Source of the DNA: Pseudoneurospora amorphoporcata
Lineage: Eukaryota; Ascomycota; Sordariomycetes; Sordariales; Sordariaceae
Direction: 5' to 3'
Assembly: GCA_033297205.1 (NCBI GenBank)
Contig: MU859070.1
Span: forward strand, 1 to 64,000
Length of the DNA: 64,000 nucleotides
A model generated the notes under the pieces. It saw only the letters and a program-made list of their open reading frames with translations, was not told the origin of the DNA and searched no databases. The translations under genes and the position numbers were made by a program. Numbering within the stretch: the first letter of the stretch is position 1; every line of letters starts with the position of its first letter. Shown one piece after another: positions 10,501 to 22,000 of the stretch.

Positions 10501-12752
10501 AGACCCTCGGCGGTCTTGTACTTCTCAAAGAGGTCAATCAGTTGCTGCGCGCCAAGAAGCTCGGCGTACTTGGTGGCGATCTGAACAACGGTCTGAAGGT
10601 TCTGGCGAATGTTGTGCTTCATCATAGCGTCCAGGCAGTCAAGAGACTGCTCAACAGACAGAGCCTTGAAATACTCGATCAACCACTCGGGGTTATAGTT
10701 GGGCATTCCAGGGACGTTGACAATCACCCGCTTGACGGACGCAGGATCCTCGTAAAGCTCCAGGGCCTTCTGCAAAAGACCTGCGCCCTCGCAGAGCTTC
10801 GCAATGTGCGCCTTGTCGAAGTGGGAGAACATGTCATTGCCAAGAATCGCGTCAGCAACCTGGGGGGCGTTGAGAAGGTTCATCTCCAGCAGGCGAGTCT
10901 GGAGGGGGCCGTGCTCGGGCTTGTTATCCTTCAGAGCGTCAAGCAGGAAGGCAGTCGCTTGCTGGATCATTCCCTGAGACTGGAAGATGTCAACCACCTT
11001 CTCGAAGTCGACCAGCGGGCCGCCTTCGTGGTTGGCAAGCGTCGTGGCAAACTCGGCACCCTTCTCAGCGTTCACACGGACAATATGCTGGAGAAGCTGA
11101 ATGAAGTCAGGCTGGTAGTTGGCTTGGCTGCAGTAGGGAAGAATCTTCTCAAACTGGCCAGTCTCGGCAAATCCAGCAACGACCTTGTGGGGAGCGTTGG
11201 CCTTCAGATAGATGGCAAGCGCCATGTTGATGTCGTGGGGCCGGACCATGTCGCCAAGGCGCTCAGAGCACTCAAGCTTGTTCTCGCTGAGCCACTTCTG
11301 CAACAGCTGCTTGCGGTTCTGGGCAAGGACGGGCTGGGCAAGCTCAATGGTCTCGTGCTCGTTCAACGAACCCTTGTCCAAAAGCATACCAAAGTACTGC
11401 AGAATATGCGACATCTGACCGGGCTGCTGGGGAAGACGCTTGAAGCGCTCGATAGTCTGAGGAGTGCGAAGGAAACCCCGAGGAGAATTGGCAGCTACCT
11501 TGGCGGCCTCCTGGTAGTTACCATTGCCAAAGAGCTGCTCAAAGCGTTGCTGGTAGAGGTTGTCGGCACCCGGGAGCCCTGCACGAGAAGCCAGCTTGAT
11601 CGCGAGCTCGTTGCCGTGTGCCTCGAGGACGTAGGGCACGATCGTGTTCTCATCGGCGCTAACGAAGAGAACCTGTCCCTTGCGGTTGATGCCAATGACA
11701 CCGGTCGAATCCTTGTCACCGCAAGCAGTGAAGATGGTATCGCTGGAGATGCGGTTCATGAAGATACATGTGGCAGTCTCGAGGTCGTAGAGGTGGATGA
11801 AACCGTACTTGGTGATAAGGTAGATGATGCCGTACTTTTGCGAAACCTGGAGGGCGACGGGGAAGTCATTGCTGGCCTCGGGAGGGAAGAAGACGTCCAC
11901 GGCCTTCTTGGGGAACACAGGGTTTGTTTCGGGGTGGTCGACCTCGACGATGTGAAGCTTTGCGCCGACGGCGGTACGGACCGCAAAGGTGAACACCTTG
12001 GTGTCCTCTGGGGCGCCCTCTAGCCGGAGGGTGCCAAAAGCGGCGGCGTGGCCCTCAATGGCCTGGCTGATACCGCGGTCTTTGGAGTAGAGCTGCATGG
12101 CGCCGACAACGCGGCCCTGCTGTTGTGAGATACCGACAACGACCATCCACTTTCCGTCGGCGCTGGTCCGATAATTAATTATTTGGTTGCCCTGGAGATT
12201 AGCATTACGATCGAAGACCTTGACCGGAGCGGGCTGGTTCGGGTCGAAGACATCCCAGTGGTAGACAGAGCCGTCTGTGATCAAACCAAGCGTGGTCTCG
12301 CTAACCCACTTCCAGAACAAGACATCCTCGCTCATGTTTGTCGACTTGAGCTTGGCCTTGTTTTCGAGGTCGAAGATCTGGAGGGTGCGCGCTTGAGCCT
12401 TGAGGGCAATTACTTGTCGCGACCAGTGCATTATGGCACTGTCGGCCTTGATGGGACGTCGGATAACATTGTTGCCGTTCTTGAGATCGACGATGATGAC
12501 TTCAGGGGACGCTGCCTCGTCCTTCTTGTCGCGGATACACACCCAGTTGTCCGATTCTAGGGTCTGTGGGAGCGCGGGGGTTCACGTCAGTAGGGGTAGC
12601 CAGAGCGGGCGCGACAGGCACGGAGTCAACAGCAGGGTCAGGGGAAAGTGAGAATAACGTACACAGGTGTTGAAGGTGATGGCGGTCTGGTTGATGCCGA
12701 GGGCGCTGAGCTGCAGCAGCTCCTGGAATTTGATGGGGAGGGCCTGAGCCAT
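7523..12752 (-). CDS. CHC1: Clathrin heavy chain
   Basis: Forms the legs of the clathrin triskelion on coated vesicles at the trans-Golgi, endosomes and plasma membrane. Three exons on the minus strand: 12663-12752, 7962-12563 and 7523-7867, with introns 12564-12662 (99 nt) and 7868-7961 (94 nt), give 1678 residues; family members are about 1650-1680. The N-terminus MAQALPIKFQELLQL with TLESDNWVCIRDK begins the seven-bladed propeller, which includes ADSAIMHWSRQVIALKA. Long alpha-zigzag clathrin repeats follow. The C-terminal exon encodes NGLHDFTMPYMINMLCQQ and a tail ending PTGFGF, which fits the trimerisation hub and light-chain region. The start at 12752 matches the family start. The last intron carries a long A/T tract and has no in-frame stop for most of its length. 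The gene is divergent from NOP2. Confidence 0.96.
7920..7956. repeat. A-rich (T-rich in sense) tract inside the last CHC1 intron
   Basis: A 37-nt nearly pure A run with two G interruptions on the plus strand. In the sense direction it is a poly-U tract starting right after the 5' splice site GTAAGT. U-rich sequence downstream of a donor is known to favour TIA1/Nam8-type U1 binding; whether that matters here is inference. Confidence 0.85.
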
Positions 12753-14028
12753 GATGGGCGGTGGTGTTGCGCTAAGCTGCGCGCGGAGTGACGAAGATTA
12801 GCAGCCAACTTATCAAAAGCGGCTGGATTTGGAATTCGCTAGGAAGTAGAAAGATTGAGAGAAAGGGAAGCTCGTGAAGCTCCGCGGACTGAATGGAATG
12901 GAGGCGACGTGAAAGGAGGCGGTGGTGGTGGTTGGTTGTACTGGGGAAAAATGACCGAGCTCCCGAGAAATGGGGGGAGGGGATGAATCAGGTAGGAGGT
13001 CACTGGAGGTTGGAAGTGGAAGGATTAACGTAAGGTCCAGAAGGCAGGAGGAGGGAGAGGTCAGTACAGGTAAAGGTAGGTAAGGTAGGTACGCGAGGTA
13101 AGGTACTGAAAGGTATTGGAAGGTACGCAGTAAAACCCGCCGCCAAACTGCCCGTGAGAGGTGAATCGCTATTTGCCGCCGCTCAGTTAAGTAAATAGGT
13201 ACCTCAGGTACTACTTCAATGCTCCAGCAGAAGAGAGAAGAAACTCTTCTGAGAACGGAATCGCGGTTGTTGAAGGCGAGACGAGACGAAGTTCGAGTTA
13301 TTCACAGTTACTACGGTGATGGATGAAAGGTACAGCAGAAAGATGAAAGGTGGTAAGTTGAGATCAGGTCGGGCATGTGTGTTTGTACATGCCGCAACCG
13401 TTTGGTGCAAAGGTACCTACCTTTCAGGCGACCTGCCGGGCTGCTTTTGAGTGATGTGTTCCTTAACACGGAACCTCGCGGCCGGGGGCATCCACCGCCC
13501 ACCGGCGCCGGCTCCATTCAGTGCTTCCCCCTGCGTCGTCGGGTGCGCCTAGAAGGCGGTAGGTGCCTGCCCGGGGCCAATGCCCCCTCCGCTTCCAGCC
13601 GAAGCTGTCCTCCCGACATAAGGTAGTCGACCTTCCCAGCTTCCTTCCATCTTCCATTGCCCGCCTCCTTAGAGCTCCGTCAGTCGGTCCTTCCACTTCC
13701 ACTTCTTGAGGCCGTTCGTGCTCCAGCTGTCTCCAATTCCAGGACAGCCAAGTTCCAGGGTAACGTCAGCTGTCAATGCAGGGATTATAAACTGGGCCTA
13801 GCCCGACCAATTGTGGGCACTTGGATCAATCGCCCACCTTTTGGGAACGCAGTGGGACCAGGTTCGAGGAAGCACACTTGGCATTCTTATCGATAAGCTT
13901 TTTCAGAAAAGAAAATCGACCCGGAGAAATATCCACAGGCGCTTGTCAGTGGTGGGCTATCAGTGTTCATCCAATCTCAACAACCATCCCAATCCAATTA
14001 CCACCAGACGACCAGCAATACCGTCGAA
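12753..14028. promoter_or_regulatory. Divergent promoter region CHC1 / NOP2
   Basis: About 1.3 kb between divergent start codons. It contains a cluster of GGTA-type repeats at 13060-13130 (GGTAGGTAAGGTAGGTAC and relatives). No conserved coding frame is visible. The leader just before 14029 is rich in CA and CCA, as is common for fungal 5' UTRs. Confidence 0.55.
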
Positions 14029-16535
14029 ATGGGTGTCGGACGTCGCATGCAGAAACAGGGCCCTCCCGAGCCTCTCTCGGAGGAGCATTTCGCCAACCTC
14101 AAGCGCAAGAAGGGCCTTCCCTTTGACGACCCTACGGCCGGCGAAGACACCAGAAGATCCAAGAAGCAAAAGATTGTCAAGAAGCAGCCCAAGAAATCCG
14201 GTTCCAACACTGTTGCAGTCAAGGGTGCCAAGAAGGAGGAGAAGCCCGTTAAGAAGGCCGGCACCAAGCCCGACCACAGGTCCAAAGAGTCCAAGAAGTC
14301 TAGGAAGGCTTCGCCCGATGATGACGAGGAGATGGGCGACGAGTTCGACCTAGAGGATCTCGATAGCGATGAGGTGGACGTTCAGAAGCTAGGAGACGAC
14401 TTCCTCGGCACCGACGACGACTCGGTTTACGATTCCGACCAGGATCCTGTTGCCAAGAAGGAGGCATTCGTCTTTTCAGACGACGAGGACGACGAGGAGG
14501 ATAGAGAGGAGAAGCTCACAGCCGCCAACATCGAGGGTCTCTCAAGGAAATTGGATATGCAAAGGGAGAAGGAGGCGGAGGAGAACGAGGCTGAATTGCG
14601 CGACGAAGCTCTCCAGACCAACATTGAGGGCGGCGATGACCTCGAGGATGACGACGACCAACTTAAGACCAAGACCAAGACTCTGCTGGCGCCCGATCTC
14701 CAGATGTTGAGGACGAGGATAACAGACACCATCCGTGTCCTGGACGACTTTTCGAGTTTGGCGGAAGAGGGCAAGAGCCGCGCCGAGTACACCAGCCAGC
14801 TCATCAAGGATATCTGTGCCTGTAAGGACCCGATACTCCGTGCATAGTACTTCTCTTCGAATGCACGATTGCTAACGTCAATATTTGCCAGACTACGGCT
14901 ACAACGAGTTCCTCGCTGAGAAGCTTTTGTATGTTTTACAACCTGTCGCATGCCCGTCTGCGGCGATACCACCAACGGAGAGATTGGCTAACTGTTTGTA
15001 GCAACCTGTTCCCTCCCAGAGAGGCGTTCGCCTTTTTCGAAGCCAACGAGAGCGCTCGCCCCGTCGTTATTCGTACAAACACCCTCCGAACACATCGTCG
15101 CGATCTTGCCCAAGCGCTCATCAACCGTGGTGTCACACTGGAGCCTGTTGGCAAGTGGTCCAAGGTTGGTCTGCAAGTCTTTGACTCGAAGTACGTATAT
15201 CCCTCTAAGAGCTCGCGTGCTCAGATGATTAACTTGTGTGTAAAGCGTTCCCCTCGGTGCCACACCCGAATACTTGGCCGGTCACTACATCCTCCAGGCC
15301 GCGTCTTCGTTCCTGCCCGTGATGGCTCTCTGCCCCCAGGAGGGCGAGCGTGTTCTCGATATGGCCTCTGCCCCCGGTGGCAAGACCACCCACATGGCGG
15401 CGTTGATGAAGAACACCGGTGTTATTTTCGCCAACGATCCCAGCAAGCAGCGTGCCAAGGGTTTGATCGGCAACATTCACAGACTGGGCGCGAGGAACGT
15501 CATCGTATGCAACTACGATGCGCGTGAGTTCCCCAGGGTCATGGGCGGCTTTGACAGAGTCCTGCTCGATGCCCCCTGCTCGGGTACTGGTGTCATTGCC
15601 AAGGATCCCTCTGTCAAGACCAACAGAGATGAGAAGGACTTCTTGCAGCTTCCCCACCTCCAGAAGCAGCTTCTCCTCGCTGCTATCGATTCAGTAGATC
15701 ATGCCAGCAAGACCGGTGGCTACGTTGTTTACTCGACCTGTTCCGTTGCCGTTGAGGAAAACGAACAAGTCGTTGCCTATGCGCTCAGCCGCCGCCCCAA
15801 CGTCAAGCTCGTTGAGACTGGCCTGGCTTTCGGCAAGGAGGGCTTCACCAGCTTCATGGGCAAGTCGTTCCACCCCAGCCTCAAGCTGACCCGCAGATAC
15901 TACCCCCATCTTTACAACGGTACGTTTTTTCTTGTCCCCCTCACCTCCCCTTTTCCCAGTCCATAACACTAATAACCCCTCTCCCCTATACAGTTGACGG
16001 TTTCTTCGTCGCCAAATTCCAAAAACTCGGCCCCACCCCCGCCAACGCCGTCCGCGCCAACGGCGTCGACAAGTCCAACAAGCCCGCGGACGGCCAAGCC
16101 GCCGAGGAAGCGCAGGAAGTCGTCGACAAGACGCCCATCGGCGCCGAGTGCGAGGCCCAGGACGACTTTGGCTCTGGCTTCGACGACGGCGAGGATAAGG
16201 AGTACATGGAGCGCGCCAAGCGCAATGCCATGCGCAGGAGAGGTTTGGATCCTAGGGCTCTTAAGAAGCCTTCTGCTGCCAAGAAGACTGCTGAGAAGGG
16301 TGAGGAGAAGAAGACTGAGGGTGCCGCTGCCGCTGCCGCTGAGGTGACGGAGAAGATTGAGAAGCTCGAGGTTGTTGAGGAGAGGAAGGTTGATGAGTCT
16401 GCCAAGACCAAGACCGTCAAGACCACCAAGAAGGTCGTCGAGAAGGTCACCAAGAAGGTTGAGGAGAAGCCCAAGGCCGCCGCCCCTGCGCCGAAGAAGG
16501 CTGGCGACAAGAAGAAGAAGGTGGCTAAGAAGTAA
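14029..16535 (+). CDS. NOP2: 25S rRNA (cytosine-C5)-methyltransferase NOP2
   Basis: Nucleolar SAM-dependent enzyme that makes m5C in large-subunit rRNA and is needed for 60S assembly. Five exons: 14029-14821, 14892-14928, 15002-15190, 15246-15919 and 15994-16535; 744 residues. Residues 1-240 are lysine- and acid-rich (several DDED/EEDEED runs), typical of NOP2. The catalytic part has QVFDSNVPLGATPEYLAGHY, the SAM-binding SAPGGKTTH at about 381-389, and the two m5C-enzyme cysteines: Cys451 in LLDAPCSGTG and Cys505 in VYSTCSV. The C-terminal tail (from about residue 630) is a Lys/Ala/Glu-rich nucleolar-type extension. The start was chosen at MGVGRRMQKQGPPEPL because it fits the family; an in-frame ATG lies 66 nt upstream at 13963. 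The acceptor before exon 4 is AAAG, weaker than the others. Confidence 0.94.
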
Positions 16536-17077
16536 AGGAAGGAAGCGAAAGGTTGTAATGATCTGTCTGTTTTGCATTGTTCAATATACTTGGGGCTTTA
16601 GGGATACCAACCAACAGAGCCTTTATGTTCGTATAGTTTTTGGCAGGGAAAAGTTAATCTAGGTAGAGCACGTTTTGCTTTGAATAAGATCTCGTCGGTA
16701 TAAACATCGCAAGGTGCTCTCTGATAGATGGCTTCTGATTAACTATTTGTCATGACATTTGATTGGGTATCGCACATGATCTGTTCATTCATACATACAT
16801 GCCTGCGCCCTTCCGCCTTTTTAGTTTCCCGTAACCTCACACCCCCAGTGAACTGCCGACCAGGGAGATAATCTTGCGTAGATGAACAGAAATAACAGGA
16901 GCTCTGACAGCCCACGTCTTCAACTCTTCCTGAGATGGTGTAGAGCCTTCCAGCATCCATCCATCCTAGAAGCCGCCCATGGCATCGAGTCCGGACGGCG
17001 ATATATTGCTTGAAAATACCTTGCAAACATGTGATCCTTTCTCTGAAGGACAAATCGTAATAGAAAATCCTGGGTTC
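16536..17077. other. Intergenic between convergent NOP2 and uncharacterised gene
   Basis: Expected to hold two facing 3' UTRs. No coding or RNA structure is recognised. Confidence 0.6.
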
Positions 17078-19054
17078 TTAACGAACGAGCAACTGTCGAC
17101 TGACCACTGGTACGATTTTATCGTCATCCAGGGTGCACCTCCACGTCCCGTCTCCCCGTTCCTCCTTATGATCCGTATAAGTATCGAGTGCCATATTTAC
17201 CAGCGACTCGGCATCCTTGCGAAGTTCTTCCAGCTCTTCCAAGCTGCTTCTAGTTTTGGCAGCGGCATTGTTCGACAGGCGATATGCCGCAAACACAACT
17301 CCGTGGTTCTTCACACTGCTAGTGCTTGCTTTCTCACCAAGCACGCTGAAAGGCCTCGGGGGAGTGTAGCCAGTGTAAAATGAGCAGTTATAGCCCATAG
17401 CAAAATCATTCTCAGCCACATCGTCGTTGCGGTATTCCAGCCACTTATCACACCCAAGAACCTTCCGGTGGGCTGGTGCTGAGATGCGAAATGGGTTCGT
17501 GAGAGAGTGTAGTCCGTACGCCGCCAACAAACGACCAGTCATAGGTCGATAGTCATGAGCTAGCGGAAACGGCAGTCCGGTATTGTCATCTGTTGATATG
17601 GCGGAGAACGATGCGCTGGGGGATGAAGGGGAGTTGAGAAGAGTTGTTGATGTCGAAAGCGATGACATGGATGACCTCTTTGAGAAAGCGTTCGACTGGC
17701 CGCTGCCATTTTGACTGGGCCACAGGTTGACCACATAAACGAGGTCAAAGTGATATTTCGACGCAATCCGAGCTGCTTCAAAGGCTGCCATAGTAGCAGG
17801 CTTGCTGGCCAGAGGCGGAGAAAGTGTCAGCATGGGGTGATTTTCGCTCGCTACGTGCGCAGAGAAAATTGAGCCGAGACGATTCAGCGGCAGATCGCAG
17901 CTTGATGGCTGTGGAGATGTCATACAACTTGTTTGTGACAGTGACTGCTCGTTGGTAAGGTTATCAGCGATATCATCATCGCTGAGGGTCAAAAAGTCAT
18001 TGAAGCTGGGCTCCCGAAGAATGGTGTTGACCCTAATGGACGGGATTGACCTTGCTGTGCTGAGCCTGCTGGTCGGAGTCCTCAACTCCAAGATGGGCTT
18101 TTTGCGGACAGGAGTAACAGTCCGGCTACGAAGGCTCCCCGACTGTGACGAAGTAATCTCATGTAGCTCGTTTGGTTCTGGAGCAGGGAGCGGGATAAGT
18201 CTTGGAGAGGCAGCCGGAGTAAGTTGCCCGTGCGAAAGAGACGTCGACAACAGGGAGAGCATTGAATCAAAAGATTTATCTTGCTGCGCGGACGGCGGAG
18301 GGGTTTGGAGATGTGTGTGGATGTATAGGTCAGGGTTGCGTTTCCTGCGTGGCTGCGCTCTCGGGGAAATCGATATGGAAGTCGAGCGAGAAGGTGACTT
18401 GTGACCAGACCTTGAGCGGCGCATAGATAAAGCCGATAGCTCATCATGGCTCCTTGTCGAGTGACCTGAAAAGCTAAACTCGAGAAGTTCGGCTAAAGAG
18501 GCGTCCTTTTGTCTGCTGACCAGAGAAGAAGACCGCTGAGGTACCGAAGGGCCCTCAGTGCGACGCCTGGGAGTGAAGCCCATTCTGGATCCATGCTCGA
18601 AAGTCGAAAAAGACGCACCATGGGGATCACTTGGGGAGTCGGGGAGGCTCTTTGTGCGTCGGGCACACTGGGACATCAATGTCACCTCCTCCCTGGCCAG
18701 CATGCGAGTTGAGGTCGGCCTGATGAAGGATGGCGTTGGAAATTGTTGGATAGTTGGAGCTGACGCCGAGTGCGAAAGCGATCCACTCTCGATTACCGCC
18801 GATTTCCGCGGCGACAGCTTCCTCTTTCTGTGGAAAAATCGCTCCAACTTGTCCAGCCTCTTCTCGAGGCGGTCGATTCCCATCGCCATTGTGCTAATTG
18901 TGTTGATAGATGATATGGCAAGGTGATAACGGTCCATCCGAGGTCGCCCCGGGGTAGGCAACGGTGCGCACCGGCAAGGAAGAGGTTGTTTTGGATTAGC
19001 TTCTGCCAGGAACCGAGTAGCTAAGGGAAGGTTTCTGGAGGTGTTCGGGTTCAA
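17078..19054 (-). CDS. Uncharacterised serine-rich protein with C-terminal globular domain
   Basis: Single-exon frame of 658 codons. I do not recognise a named family. Residues about 40-80 hold a short basic, heptad-like segment (AMGIDRLEKRLDKLERFF followed by HRKRK). Then come about 330 residues of Ser/Pro/Arg-rich low complexity with many SP and RS dipeptides, so probable phosphorylation. The last 240 residues look folded: FEAARIASKYHFDLVYVVNL, TGRLLAAYGLHSLTNPF, WLEYRNDDVAENDFAMGY and HGVVFAAYRL. Their alternating strand/helix pattern recalls GAF-type sensor folds of fungal hypothetical proteins; that is a weak inference. The upstream start (19054) gives a Cys/Pro-containing leader; the next ATG (18936, MDRYHLAISS) is an alternative start. 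The frame length and family-like C-terminus make it very likely to be a real gene. Confidence 0.75.
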   Translation of the reverse strand: MNPNTSRNLPLATRFLAEANPKQPLPCRCAPLPTPGRPRMDRYHLAISSINTISTMAMGIDRLEKRLDKLERFFHRKRKLSPRKSAVIESGSLSHSASAPTIQQFPTPSFIRPTSTRMLAREEVTLMSQCARRTKSLPDSPSDPHGASFSTFEHGSRMGFTPRRRTEGPSVPQRSSSLVSRQKDASLAELLEFSFSGHSTRSHDELSALSMRRSRSGHKSPSRSTSISISPRAQPRRKRNPDLYIHTHLQTPPPSAQQDKSFDSMLSLLSTSLSHGQLTPAASPRLIPLPAPEPNELHEITSSQSGSLRSRTVTPVRKKPILELRTPTSRLSTARSIPSIRVNTILREPSFNDFLTLSDDDIADNLTNEQSLSQTSCMTSPQPSSCDLPLNRLGSIFSAHVASENHPMLTLSPPLASKPATMAAFEAARIASKYHFDLVYVVNLWPSQNGSGQSNAFSKRSSMSSLSTSTTLLNSPSSPSASFSAISTDDNTGLPFPLAHDYRPMTGRLLAAYGLHSLTNPFRISAPAHRKVLGCDKWLEYRNDDVAENDFAMGYNCSFYTGYTPPRPFSVLGEKASTSSVKNHGVVFAAYRLSNNAAAKTRSSLEELEELRKDAESLVNMALDTYTDHKEERGDGTWRCTLDDDKIVPVVSRQLLVR

Positions 19055-22000
19055 GTTCGGGATGGTGAATAAAACTTTCCACGGAAAGACACGGAAGAAT
19101 TTGCAAGGAGGGGTGGGTTTTGTGCGAGACTGAAGGGTCTATTGCTGGTTTGAGATCTTTGTGAACGGCAGGTGAGCGCGGATGAAATGTTACTGAGATG
19201 GAGGCTTGGTGGTTGAGTAGCGGTAGTACGGTGTTGCGGATTTGGTGTGGATGGTCATTCCCGTTTGGTATGACGGTGATCGTACAACGACTTGGAAGTG
19301 TAGTGTTTCGATTACACCACAGGAATAGGAAAGCAGCGGCGGTTTTGCTTCTTGTCCGCCTAGAGGTAGAAGGCAGCTGTGTTGCCCGGCAGTTGAGACA
19401 GACTGGAAAGAAAGTCAGGTTGGTCTTAGACTTGTTGTGTTCCCCAGATGACGCTGAACTTGCTTCTCCGTTCGAGCAGCAGAGTCAACCCGGTGAGAGG
19501 TCGGGTAGAAGGGGAGGCGAGGGTCATATAAGGCGTTGGCTCAGAACCAGAATGGAGAAAAAGAAAACCAGGGGCATCAGGTCCAAGGGTTTCCCTTTGC
19601 GTGCAAAGTGAGTGCGTTAGAGCATCTAAAGAATAAAATATGGCCAAGTGAAAGAGGAGGGGGGAGGGGCCGGTTACTGAGCAAGGGATATAACAAGGGA
19701 AAGTGCGACTCAACATCACATCCCACATCACTTTGGGTTATAAGGAAGTTACCCACTCACACTGTAAAACAGGGAAAGAGGGACGGAAAAAAAGTAAAGG
19801 AAGGAGGTGATAGTGTATGATAGTGTTGACTCTAAGGCCATAACAGCTTGAAAACAGGAGAGACGAATCAAACACACCAACATCGCGTGCATTTGCTCTT
19901 GGTGTAATTGAGAACCGGACCAATGTCATGGGACATAGCTGGAAGGTAAGCAATACGAAAAAGAAAACCTTGCCCATGGAGCCACTGGGAATCGAAGTCA
20001 ACCAAACGGAACGCTCGCCATTGTGACTTCCCACCTTGTTTACTCCCGCAGCCATCGTTGCTTTTTCCACGGTGAAATGGGAGCTAATATCAGAACATCA
20101 CGATGCCAAGACGATGAGATCCCAAGAGGCGTCCGGGAAGGAGAGCCCAGGAGAGCCTGTTGGTTTTCTGGGACTGCCTGGGAACAGGGTAAAGACGGGG
20201 CAAAGGAAGAGGAAAAAATCAAAAAAAAAATAAGAAATAAAAAAAAAAATCGGGCTTTGGGGACAAACGACGACGGGAGTGCAATCCATACCGTCCGTCC
20301 ACTTGCTCATATGTCCGTAGTTGTACGTTAACTAAGTGTAGCATTAAGGCTAGACTCGGCTTGTTCAAAAAACCAAACTTCGAGAGAGCAAACTTTGCCC
20401 ATTTTTAGGACATCGCTCACAACCATCGACGACAGGACGGATGATGAGTTGGTGATGGGAAAGCCTGGCATCCCTGCACCTGTTCTCCCTGCCAGTGGCT
20501 CCCTCTTATCCTCGAAGTAGATCATGAAAGCCCTCATATGGGGTTCTTCATACTTATCATCGGCACAAGGTTTCAGTGAAGAGAACTGAAAACACAAGGT
20601 TGGAAGCTCGAGTTCTCGTGTCTGCGCGTCTGGTCTGACAACTTGTCGGGGTTCGAAACTTGGGCGCATCGCGAGTGGAGTGCTCAGTGCCGCAGCTCGT
20701 AAGAAAACAACGGCGGGTGTATCGCGACTCAATCTGGCCTCCGAATCTATGCCAGGGCAATGTTGAAACGAAGGGAACTCGCCCAACTCGAATGTTGGTC
20801 GGGAGTTGGTTGGGTGTGCGAGGTCAATGAATGAGGTGAGGTTGGATTGTTCGTTCCGGAGCAATCCTCCATTCTCCAAAGGCCAAGTGCACGGGCCAAC
20901 AATACAGGCGTACGGCGTAACAATGGACCTGAACGACGACAGTTATGGTAGCGGGATGAGAGCCCCTGTCATTTGGGATCCTTCGCGTACTCTAGTTAAG
21001 GAACAGCTCGAAGCGAAGCTGAGAGGCTGCGATGCTTGCCTCACATCTCTCCATTGGGATGCTGTTCTTTCGAGCTTCAACATCTTGCATATCGAATTCA
21101 CAACGGGAGCAGATGGGGTGGCTCGTGCCTACCTCGCAAAGAGAAACGGCCCACCGAGAAGACTGGAAATTGAGGTGACTCTCTGCTGAGTTTCGCCGTA
21201 TGTGTCTCAAAATGGTAGCATATTTCCCGTAAAAAAAACATGTTGGGTCTCCTACGGTCATCTTATTTTAGAGAGCTTGTACGGGTTCCATGCCTCACAG
21301 AATTCACCATGAATGTGGTATCCCCTACTCTACCCCGCACTGGAACAACTGAACTCCACCCTGATCCGCGGCCCTGGCAGGCTGTGCTGTTGCCTCCACT
21401 TGCCCGGCATGGACACAGCCAATCCAGATGGGGGCCGGTTGGTCACTCGCATTTTGGCAGACAATGGCAACCACATTCGACTCGTCCGTCTGAATCCATC
21501 CTCGATTCCCACCAGTCAATTCTCCCTCGGGCCTTTTCATATGGCTTTTTGTTATGGTGGTTTCTGGTCCTTTACACAACCCGGACCTCGGATGATGATA
21601 GGAATATGTTCGTTCATGGTGGTAACAAAGACTCGAATAACTATCACGATATTGCGGCGACTCACAGTTCCAATGCAAGCCTCTACACCGAAGCAGGACC
21701 CTTTGCTCATCAGGACGGGAATTCCTCCAAGTATCCAACGAACCCGAGTCTCTCTGAAAATTTTCACATCCCAGTCCGCATCCCAGGGAACTGGAAATTC
21801 CGATTCGCCTTTACATCACTTTCAGGCGGGCTGAGGATCGACTGTGCATTAATCGGAAAACTATCTATCAAAAGAAATGTTTGGACGTCAACACTCGAGC
21901 TCGAGCCTTGGTAACCTCTCACTTGTCTACAAACGAGTCCCAGGCTTGTGTGCTAGTTTTCCCGTTTGGCGCCACCCTCCTCTCATCCCATCACCTTTCC

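Noticed and set aside
8625..12023. 1132-codon open frame antisense to clathrin heavy chain
   Set aside because: Leu/Val/Gly-rich shadow of a strongly codon-biased gene; no domain or signal.
20328..21914. Three moderate open frames (183, 127 and 224 codons)
   Set aside because: They overlap each other on opposite strands or follow with no splice pattern, and none carries a recognisable motif. Kept only as part of the intergenic description.
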